NCBI GenBank assembly: GCA_040143965.1
Contig: JASJQH010000219.1
Location: 1 to 20,864, forward strand
DNA from: Basidiobolus ranarum
Taxonomy: Eukaryota; Basidiobolomycota; Basidiobolomycetes; Basidiobolales
Direction of reading: 5' to 3'
DNA: 20,864 bases
Part shown: positions 10,913 through 18,941 of the stretch, in pieces
Layout of the letters: every line of letters starts with the position of its first letter
How positions within the stretch are numbered: position 1 is the stretch's first letter
Made by a program: the position numbers and the translations under genes
The notes under the pieces: model-generated
The model's input: the letters and a program-made list of their open reading frames with translations, nothing else
Database searches by the model: none
What the model was told of the DNA's origin: nothing

Positions 10913-11235
10913 TCAGCGTGGGAAATCATAGTTTCGTAATCAACTTTACTACCGAATAAATGTAAAATTTGTGGAAGACTCACGTGTGGAGTATGTTACT
11001 ATATATGTCTCTACCTGTAATCTAGTTATGTCTACAACTGTGTAAACAGTGACAAATCGTAATGTTATCCTCTTTATTAGCATGAAAAACATCATTTTGA
11101 GCCAGTCGTAATCCCATACGTCAGTAGTCTTTATTCCAATTAATATCACCCCAGAGAATTTGGTGACAATTTTAGGAATTTACAGAGTAGACTTGTTGTA
11201 TCTTTCTTGATTGACTCACTTAGTTGTTTAACGTC
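10913..11235. other. Spacer between SDR copies A and B
   Basis: The 323 nt contain AATAAA at 10955-10960, 43 nt after the copy A stop, which is a good poly(A) signal candidate. The rest should hold the promoter of copy B. No strong TATA box is seen close to its ATG. Confidence 0.5.
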
Positions 11236-12287
11236 ATGGGTAGACTTCAACAAAAAACTGTGTTTATGTAAATATATTCGTTAGCAAGCAATCATTTCAA
11301 TTATTTGCTTTTATTAAATATGTTTGTATGTCTCTATTATTTTTAGTACTGGTGCAAGTGCTGGTATTGGTGCCAGTTGCGCAAACCAATTCGCTGCTGA
11401 GGGGTCCAACTTGGTAGATCCATTTATTTTATATCGTACACAGTGTTGTTATTTCGTAACTAACTTGAGCTTTCAATAGATTCTCACTGCTCGTAGACTT
11501 GAGCGTTTAAATGAGTTAAAAGAAAAACTCACCAAGGAGTACCCACAAATTAAAATCCACGTTGCTAAACTCAATGTAAGCGACAAGGCTAATGTTGATG
11601 AGGTGATTAGCTCTCTGCCTCAAGAATTCAAAAACATTGATGTACTTGTCAATAATGCTGGTATAACTTTTCGATAAAATAATTTACTGGGTGGAATTTC
11701 TAATGATTTTTCTCTGATATTTCTTAGGCCTTGTCGTTGGGCTCGATTCTATTCAAGATGTCGCCTCGGACGCTGTAGATACAATGTTTAATACCAACGT
11801 AAAGGGGTTACTTTATTGTACTCAGGCTATTTTACCCGGGATGAAGGAAAGAAACACTGGCCATATTATTAATGTCAGCTCTATTTCTGGTAAGTTAACC
11901 CATATGGAGATAGCCCAAATGTTCAATATTGAAGTTTTATGATGAATTCCAGGTCGCGAGGTCTATTCCGGAGGAGGTATATACTGTGCCACCAAGCATG
12001 CCGTAGAAGCACTTACTCGCACCTTACGTTTAGAATTAATGAGCACCAAGGTGAAGGTCACATCTATCGCTCCTGGTTTGGTTGAAACCGAATTCTCAGT
12101 AGTAAGATTCAATGGCGATAAAGAGCGTGCTGACCAAGTTTACAATGGAATGACCCCTCTAAACGGTGATGATATTGCAGAGAATATTGTTTTTGCCGCA
12201 TCCCGTCCCGAGCATGTCGAAGTTGCAGATATCTTGATTTTCCCTAAAGGACAAGCAGGTGCAACTAGTGTTTACCGTAAGCAGTAA
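11236..12287 (+). CDS. Short-chain dehydrogenase/reductase, array copy B
   Basis: Exons: 11236-11267, 11347-11413, 11480-11660, 11728-11889 and 11953-12287. Exon lengths are identical to copy A (32, 67, 181, 162, 335) and the product is again 258 residues. TGASAGIG, NNAG, the catalytic Ser-Tyr-Lys (with YCATK) and APGLVETEF are all kept, so the enzyme should be active. Compared with copy A, changes cluster in exon 1 (GRLQQKTVFI), in the mid-region SDAVDTMFNTN and in the C-terminal tail. It shares H instead of F after the catalytic Lys (ATKHAVEAL) with copy C, which suggests that B and C are closer to each other or that A diverged there. Likely a cytosolic NADP(H)-dependent 3-hydroxy-acid dehydrogenase, with the substrate inferred. 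Confidence 0.93.
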
Positions 12288-12336
12288 ATATCTTTCTATG
12301 TGACAGGAATCAATTGCATTACTTCTCTTATTGCAT

Positions 12337-12425
12337 GTGGAATATCTATGGCATTCCACTCATACATTCCCACATAGTATATTCTTTTGGTTAATAAATT
12401 CAAGATGATGATTTTTTATCATCTT
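12337..12425 (+). terminator. 3' end region of SDR copy B with poly(A) hexamer and two small hairpins
   Basis: AATAAA is at 12393-12398, about 106 nt after the stop. A 7-bp inverted repeat (GTGGAAT at 12337, ATTCCAC at 12353) precedes it. An 8-bp one follows at once (AAGATGAT at 12402, ATCATCTT at 12418, T-rich loop). Symmetry is visible in the sequence; a role in 3' processing is inference. Confidence 0.4.
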
Positions 12426-12473
12426 ATTTCAGATTCAGTATCGTTTGGGAGCATTTGAACCATTTCACAGCCC

Positions 12474-12658
12474 TATAAAAGGAATTTTACCGTCACCTTT
12501 ATGGTGAGATCGGTTGCGTCAACATTGATCTTACCATGGCATGGGAATTTATTGGTTAACTCTTAATTCAGGTGAGTGTTGAAAGAGGTAAATATGGTGG
12601 CATACATGCCATATAACGAGAGTATTGGTCAGCCTTTCGATATTCCTTAGCAGTCAAC
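12474..12658 (+). promoter_or_regulatory. Promoter and leader of SDR copy C, with a probable 5' UTR intron and upstream ORFs
   Basis: TATAAAA lies at 12474-12480. A near-perfect donor CAG|GTGAGT at 12572 pairs with TTCCTTAG ending at 12650, giving a 79-nt intron of typical size just before the ATG at 12659. Two upstream ATGs at 12501 (21 codons, stop at 12564-12566) and 12536 (7 codons) precede the intron. Neither reads into the main frame. Confidence 0.55.
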
Positions 12659-13826
12659 ATGCTTTTATCAAAAACTTCTCGAATTCTTTCAACCTGTAAC
12701 GTGGGCAACGTAGCAAGGAAAGCCACTGGTGTTTCCACAGTTCGATTCTATTCCAAAAGTAGACTCCAAGGCAAAACTGTACTGATGTAATTAACCAGGC
12801 TCTTTCGCGACAATGACAAGTTATAGTCACTTTTTAGTTTGAAATGTATCTAAACACTTCTTTTATAGTACTGGTGCAAGTGCAGGTATTGGTGCAGCTT
12901 GTGCTGAACTCTTCGCTGCTGAGGGCTCAAATCTGGTATTTTTTTTATTCTAGTGGTATGTTTGTGACATAGTGTTTGAAACTGATTGACTATATTTTCA
13001 AGATTCTAACAGCTCGTAGACTTGACCGTTTGTCTGGACTTAAAGATAAATTCCTCCAAGATAACCCACAGGCTAAAGTTCATATCGCTCAATTGGATGT
13101 TCGTGATAAATCGAACGTCGATTCAGTTATTTCCTCACTTCCCAAGGAATTTCAAGGAGTTGATGTTTTAGTAAACAATGCTGGTAATATATTCTATACT
13201 TTGACCCTCCAAAGCATATATTCTTTGATATGTATCTCATTCTTAAATTGAATTTCTATTAGGCCTTGTCATTGGTCTGGATACCATTCAAAATGTCACC
13301 ATGGATGCTATTGATACTATGTTTGACACCAACGTAAAAGGTCTGTTGTATTGTACTCAAGCTATCTTGCCTATGATGAAGGACAGGAATAAGGGCCATA
13401 TTATCAATTTAAGCTCGATTGCCGGTGAGTTGACATTTAGCTTCAATTATTAAGAGTATATAGCCTCATTCTTTGTCGGCCGAAATATGTCTAGGTAAAG
13501 AAGCTTACGCTAATGGAGGTGTCTATTGCGCCACCAAACATGCGGTTGAAGCGCTCACCCGTAGTTTACGTTTTGAACTAATGAACACTAGAATTCGAGT
13601 CACATCAGTTGCACCTGGAATGGTTGAGACTGAATTCTCCGTAGTGCGATTTGGTGGCAATAAAGAGCGTGCTGACCAGGTTTATAAAGGTATGAAGCCA
13701 CTTAGTGGATACGACATTGCCGAAAGTATTGTGTTTGCTGCATCCCGACCAGAGCATGTCGAGCTTTCCGACATTTTAATTTTCCCCAACGGTCAAGCAG
13801 CGGCTACTACTGTTCACAGAAACTAG
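12659..13826 (+). CDS. Short-chain dehydrogenase/reductase, array copy C, mitochondrial form
   Basis: Exons: 12659-12786, 12869-12935, 13003-13183, 13263-13424 and 13495-13826; 289 residues. It matches copies A and B from residue ~35 on, with introns at the same places and phases. Exon 1, however, is 96 nt longer and encodes an N-terminal extension (MLLSKTSRILSTCNVGNVAR...VRFYSKS). The extension is rich in Arg, Lys, Ser and Thr with no acidic residue, and has an Arg before a likely processing site at VRF|YS. This is a textbook mitochondrial presequence. The catalytic set is intact (TGASAGIG, NNAG, YCATK, APGMVETEF). The likely role is the same 3-hydroxy-acid oxidation moved to the matrix; the substrate is not shown. 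The tail ends in VHRN instead of YRKE or YRKQ. Confidence 0.92.
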
Positions 13827-14000
13827 CAAGTTATGATTTATGTTAACTATCAAATCAACCATCTTATTACTCTGACATCGTCTTAGCAGTAATAAATTCC
13901 CACAGTTTTTATTAAATATGAGAAAACCATTGGAGAATAATGATGGTGAAAAACTTTAATTATTGAATGATGAACTCATCGGGTGGTAAACAGTGGCTTG
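13827..14000. other. Convergent 3' spacer between SDR copy C and CAP2
   Basis: Only 174 nt separate the two stop codons. AATAAA at 13891-13896 (+) suits SDR copy C. The facing CAP2 transcript must end in the same spacer or overlap into SDR C, so overlapping 3' UTRs are likely. Confidence 0.5.
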
Positions 14001-15258
14001 TTACATAGGTAATTTCCGTCCTTGTAACTTGGAAATTAATTCCGATTGAATTTGATGTTGCTTGTTGCCTTCTTGTAAAGAGTTAACTGATCTAAGTCCG
14101 TTGACGATATCTTTGGTTTTTCCAAAGTAAACTTCACTTAATAAATTACGCATCTTTAGTTCCATTTCCTCTATCATACGTCCAATGTTACCAATATGTG
14201 AAGACAGATCATCAACTGGGAAATCCTGTTCGGTCTATATGGTGAAAGGCGCATTAATAAATCAAGTTTCGTAATAATAATTCGGATGTGAGTTAGGGTG
14301 GTGTACCTGTCTAGTCATACTTCCGGACAAATTCATACTTCCAATTTCCTCATTACTAGTTATAGTGTAAAGCATAACAGTAGAGGTTAATTTGTAATGT
14401 GCACTTCGACCTCTTTCTTGGGCTTCGAATACATGGATAGAATCCCAGGCTCCTTTCATCTTCTTTGTTTCGTCATTAACTGGAAGGCACATGTGTGTTA
14501 ATACAAAGAATTACTACGATATATCTTCTAAATTGGAAAGAAAACCAACTTTTTTTTATCAAAATCACTCCAGCAAAACCATCATCCAAATCCCAGAAAT
14601 AAACTGAAGATACTCCTCCTTCATAATAGCTGGTTTACTTAAGAATTAGTTGAAAACTTATTAATCTTGCTACAATAATGTTTACTTACAGTTCTCTATA
14701 GGTATCAAAGGCTTCGTTGGCATGTACTTCGAGTTTACGAAGTCTTGGTGAGGGAACACTACCATCTTGAAGAGCGGGATCGTATTCGTTAGACCAAGGA
14801 GATCTTATGAATGTATTAAACATGTTAGTGAACTAAGCACAAAAGGCTAACATTGAAATGTGGGATTTTTGACATGATTGTGAAATAAGTGAATACCAAA
14901 AATTTTATACCAACCTATAGGAATCTCCATCTCTGTTGTAATCACAGACCAAGTACTCTTTACCAGTTTGTTGACAAGTTTGGATTCTAAGTGGTTGGTC
15001 AACGTTTTGTAGCAATTCTTCAGTGAGGTGAGGTGCGATATCAATCAAACCAGCCAGATTCTCCTCCGTTTGCTGAGGAGGCAATCTTCTCATCAGGTCC
15101 AAAGCACAGTCCAATTGGTCAGCCTATAAAGAATTCAAAGTTTTCCGAATAAAATAAACCATGAAAGTAGAAAATACATAATAAACGTTAGTTTTCTATG
15201 GTAAACAATTGAAGTATCAACTAAAGAAGAATTTATCTTGGTTAGATTATTTTACCAT
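14001..15258 (-). CDS. CAP2: F-actin capping protein beta subunit, six coding exons
   Basis: With the alpha subunit this forms the heterodimer that caps actin filament barbed ends. Exons on the complement: 15258-15256, 15123-14915, 14803-14690, 14629-14550, 14479-14307 and 14234-14001; 270 residues, normal for CapZ beta. Family blocks run in order: [74 protein letters not shown], and [15 protein letters not shown] near the C-terminal tentacle. The first coding exon is the ATG alone, followed by a 132-nt intron (donor GTAAAA) before GCTGACCAATTG. A second in-frame choice is an ATG at 15162-15160, which is also followed directly by GT. Introns 2 and 4 both use the uncommon donor GTTGGT. The gene is convergent with the SDR array and divergent from the ZCCHC8-like gene. 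Confidence 0.93.
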
Positions 15259-15756
15259 CGTGTATAGTCTTGGAAGAAGTGTAGCAATATACGTCTTAGG
15301 CTCTTCGTCATCCTACTATTCACTTTGTATTTTCAAGATCAAATAGTGACCATATATACGTGCCCCAATTTGATAATACAGGTAGGCAGAGATTAAATAA
15401 TTGAGTTTCTGATGGGTGCAACTAGAGCAGTATTGGTGTCTGTATTGATATCAGTATCAGTGCCAGTATCCGTATCGGTAAATCTCTCGTTAAAGCATCA
15501 GAATTCAAACCATGTATAACCCAACTAATCCTAAATGCTATAGTTAAAAAAGTCTCCAAGTTGGCCACACAGTTTTGCATATAAGTTATGATTCTTCCTT
15601 AAATAAAGAGTCACGCACGTGTCAAAATCGATCAGTAACAATTTTGTGGTGTGCTAGTCACGCCACTAAAGAATTACAAATGATATTCACTTCCAACCCT
15701 ATGAAGCTTCGTGATATACCTTAATTTAAAGCGGGACTAATTTTGATACTGTTGAA
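15259..15756. promoter_or_regulatory. Divergent promoter region of CAP2 and the ZCCHC8-like gene
   Basis: The 498 nt lie between two outward-facing start codons and must contain both promoters. No clear TATA box was found for either gene. The notable element is a hexamer-like repeat at 15430-15480, listed separately. Confidence 0.45.
15430..15480. repeat. Imperfect hexanucleotide repeat, GTATCN-like
   Basis: Nearly all of the 51 nt can be cut into six-base steps beginning with G: GTATTG, GTGTCT, GTATTG, ATATCA, GTATCA, GTGCCA, GTATCC, GTATCG. It is either a decayed microsatellite or a cluster of similar binding sites in the CAP2/ZCCHC8-like promoter. Confidence 0.6.
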
Positions 15757-18106
15757 ATGGAGAGCCAAGGTAGGGTCATTTCTAGCGAAATATTTATAAA
15801 AAAAACTCCAATTTCTACTGATTAAGTTCATTTATGTTAGGTGAAGAGAGTCTAAATATAATAAAATTTCAAGAACTGAAAGCTGAAAGTAATATCTCGT
15901 TCAAGTATTAGCACTTCGATGTTTAAGTTTTAACGGAAATTCGGCTAGATGCACGTTTAAAACAGCTTTTAAGTGAATATAAAAACAGTGCAAGTAAAAG
16001 CAATAAAATATTGGAGATATCTTCCAGCTTACCAAGGTAACTAACTAAAATATATACTACAGCGAAACTAAAGCTAAAAATTTACTAGGCCAAAAAGACA
16101 AAGATTAGAGACTTTATTAAGAGAGTTTCTAAAATCAGTAAGTTCCTCAACGCGTGAATTGGGACTGAATTGACACCCGGCCTACCTTATCTTTTAATAT
16201 TTTATAGTTAGATGAGGAGGATGCCAGCATTACTTACGAAAAAAGCATAGTGAGACGAATAGAAGAGCTGTTTATTGAACCAGATGACTATTTAAAGGCC
16301 ACACTTGAGAACTCTTCTAATGACTGTATGTCTTCCCTTACTACAGTTTAGTCAAGTGAGATATTAAGTTAATCCGTTTTCAAAGGCGTTAGTTTAAAAT
16401 GGCTATGTCATCATCCAGCTTTATTTACATATTCTTTGACTCCCGAGATTATCGAGACATCACTCAAACGATTCGATTCCAAAGTCATCAAATTAAGCCC
16501 AGATTGTCGCAAACTTTGTTTTCAACCAAATATTTCAGTCACGGCAAATAATGAACCCAGTCTGGAACAGCTGACAGGCGGGAAAATTATATATTTAGAC
16601 TCAACTGACTTCTGCCTTGACACTATACCATATGAAGCCGATACTGATAGCGTGCTCTCAGGAGTTCCCAAGTAAGCCATTCACTATGTATTGATCTACC
16701 ACTGAAATGCTTTCTGAATTCTTTGCAACTAGATACAGACTCGAGACGCGTGTTGTTGTGGGCGATGAGGATTCAGACTACTCTAGCCTAAGATTTGGCA
16801 ATGCCTGTTTTAACTGTGGGCATGTGGGCCATACTGTCAATCAGTGTCTACTGGTATTTATGCTGACTAACAATTGTCCAGCGTCTAAACTCACCATTTA
16901 TTTAGCCAAGAGATGAAGTGCAAATTGCTGAAAATATAGAACGCTTCAAAGAACATAACTCAAGTCACTCGCGGTTAGTGATGTCCAAAACCCCATGGCA
17001 TGTAGATTATGTTGTATGTAACCATGAGTCTAGTTATTATGTAGAGTTAGAAAAGGCCGAAAAACAAGCTCAAATGATATCGACTTTTCAGCCTGGAGGT
17101 AATGCTTACTATTCTGCATTTTATATAGTATTAATCTTACTAGTGTGTAACCTTTCGCTTCATCAGTTTTGTCGGATACACTCCGTGAAGCTTTAGATAT
17201 CCTTTTGAACACTTATTTCGACCCATGTTCTTTCAAATTATCTCCTTCACCTTTGTTCTACGTATCCAAGGTGATCAAGACCCACCTTACTATAACATGA
17301 TGAAGCAGTACGGTTACCCACCTGGATATCTTGGCTATTCAGAAGATGATGGTAGTGTAGATGAAGTTAATGATGTCATGCTCCCTCATCAACTAATAAC
17401 CTTTTAGATCCCTTCGGAGGGTTAAAGTCTGATTATTTCGACTGTGAGTTATTACTCATTGACGATGAGCCTATTATAGAGCCTACACCTGATGCTTTTA
17501 GAAGTATGTGCTAAGCTTTATCTGCTATATTGTAGAGGAAAACTAATTTGACCAACATTCAGAAAAGAAGACTGTTCCGTTAGTGAAGTATCCTGGTTTG
17601 GAAATTAACCAGCCAAGTGAATATCCACTATATGACTACTCCGCATATACTTACACCCCTTATTATGATACTTACTATCCTCTTTACTACAATACATCCT
17701 GGAGCTCTTACTATCCTACAAACGATCAAGGTAGAATCCATTCGAGTGCTGACATTTAGAGCTTTTGATAGCTAACAATAGGTTCATTCATACTGAAGAA
17801 GGATCGTTTGAGACTGCCCTTACGGATCCTCTATCCATCAAGGCCACCCAAGCAAACTCATCAGAAGGTATACCACCACCACCACCACCCCTTCCTTTCG
17901 AGACAACTGAAATAAGCCCAGATGGCTTATTAAAAGAAATAGTACCAATACCAATACCTCCACCTCCACCCCGGCCCCCACGTGTAGATGTCGAAGGCTA
18001 GTGTATTGCAAATATACAAGAAATTACACCACCGCCTCCGCCCCCACCTGAACCGACACTCTCTCAACCTACGGAAGACAGCGATATGGAGTTGGACAGT
18101 GACTAG
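15757..18106 (+). CDS. ZCCHC8-like zinc-knuckle and PSP-domain protein, about 15 exons, one U12-type intron
   Basis: Exons: 15757-15769, 15841-15888, 15928-16036, 16089-16137, 16208-16325, 16386-16671, 16733-16853, 16906-16973, 17034-17098, 17167-17196, 17262-17351, 17408-17503, 17563-17730, 17799-17981 and 18021-18106; 509 residues. The N-terminal third has charged, coiled-coil-prone helices. A CCHC knuckle follows (C233, C236, H241, C246; CFNCGHVGHTVNQC). The PSP domain comes next (YYVELEKAEKQAQ, FQPGVLSDTLREALGI, YGYPPGYL). A Tyr-rich stretch and polyproline runs end in an acidic tail. In animals ZCCHC8 scaffolds the NEXT complex (MTR4, RBM7), which feeds nuclear RNAs to the exosome; a similar role here is inference. 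The C-terminus is uncertain: without the weak 39-nt last intron (donor GTGTAG) it would stop at the TAG at 17999-18001, giving 487 residues. SF3B2 also has a PSP domain but lacks the knuckle. Confidence 0.85.
17197..17261 (+). other. U12-type (minor spliceosome) AT-AC intron in the ZCCHC8-like gene
   Basis: The intron opens with ATATCCTTTT, matching the U12 donor consensus (R)TATCCTTT at every position. It ends in AC. A branch-site-like TCCTTCAC places the adenosine at 17249, 12 nt from the end, in the usual 10-15 nt range; it differs from TCCTTRAC at one base. Removing exactly these 65 nt joins LREALG to IQGDQDPPYY, restoring the conserved PSP sequence. No GT starts close to the exon end. 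The only GT-AG alternative (GTTCTT at 17226 to AAG at 17270) would insert an unconserved segment. Confidence 0.8.
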
Positions 18107-18139
18107 ATATGACCCTTTGGGATGCATAGATTTCACTAT

Positions 18140-18145
18140 AATAAA
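18140..18145 (+). terminator. Candidate poly(A) signal of the ZCCHC8-like gene
   Basis: AATAAA lies 34 nt after the last stop codon, and a second AATAAA follows at 18174-18179. Exact hexamers at the expected distance support a 3' end here. Confidence 0.5.
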
Positions 18146-18179
18146 TATTGGTCAAGATATTTTGTAACTGACAATAAAT

Positions 18180-18941
18180 ACCGATTTTGCCTACAATAGT
18201 CATATCAACTTCGAAGTAATAAATTATGTAACCATTATCAGTTTCGAATGTTGAGCCAAGTATTGGTGAAAGTCACTACAAGTTCTCAACACTTACAAAC
18301 ATCAATGTCATGATGATTTACTTATTAACTCAAGAATGAGCGAACGTTCTATTCACTTCATAAAGTGGCTGAAGTATCCAAATCATTTTGGTTAAATAAT
18401 TATCAGAGAAGTACAGTTGGTGCTGATAATTCGAACCAATTAGTGATTACTATGTATAATTATTCGCTAATATTTGTCGAATCAGGGTGAATTACAACAA
18501 TAATGCCATTAAATTGGATACATTCACATTGGAGTATGAGTCTATCTATTAAGTATGCTTATAATGGGGGGGGGGGTTGAGATCCTTTTTAGGATGCCAA
18601 TAAATAAGCGATGATCAGTGATAAAAGCCAACCAGACTAAATCACATGGTGTATTCCATACTCTTTGTCGTAAGCAGACTTGATAAATAATTGTTTGGTT
18701 TACTAGTATACATATAGACTCCACTCACACTAAGGTCTTCGAAAAGTTTTAAGCTAATTGGAAAAGGTAACTTCGAACTAGTTTATTCTTTAACCTTTTG
18801 AAAGCCACCTTCATCTTCTCCTTTATAGGATACCTTTCATTTGATACTACACTTTATTTATCTCCATTATTACTAAAAGTTACTAATCCAACTCAGTTCA
18901 TAGGATATATCTCTTTTACCGTTCAGTTTTAGTATTAAATT
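18180..18941. other. Intergenic region before the GYF-domain gene
   Basis: About 760 nt of AT-rich sequence hold the promoter of the GYF gene. An eleven-G run at 18566-18576 stands out. A TTTATAGG element lies near 18823. No coding region with a recognisable domain is present on either strand. Confidence 0.5.
18566..18576 (+). repeat. Eleven-base poly(G) run
   Basis: A run of 11 G is striking in such AT-rich DNA. It may be a length-variable mononucleotide tract. Confidence 0.7.

Noticed and set aside
17428-17496. Possible intron with donor GTGAGT at 17445 in the ZCCHC8-like gene
   Set aside because: The donor looks strong, but splicing to the nearby TATAG creates an immediate stop, whereas reading through gives an open, acidic coding stretch.
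17999-18001. Reassigned or read-through TAG codon
   Set aside because: All other genes here end normally at TAA, TAG or TGA, including TAG in REX1 and SDR copy C, so a code change is excluded and a short intron or a plain stop is the simpler reading.
18542-18724. 60-codon minus-strand open frame beside the poly(G) run
   Set aside because: There is no recognisable domain; it lies in an AT-rich promoter region and is of chance length.
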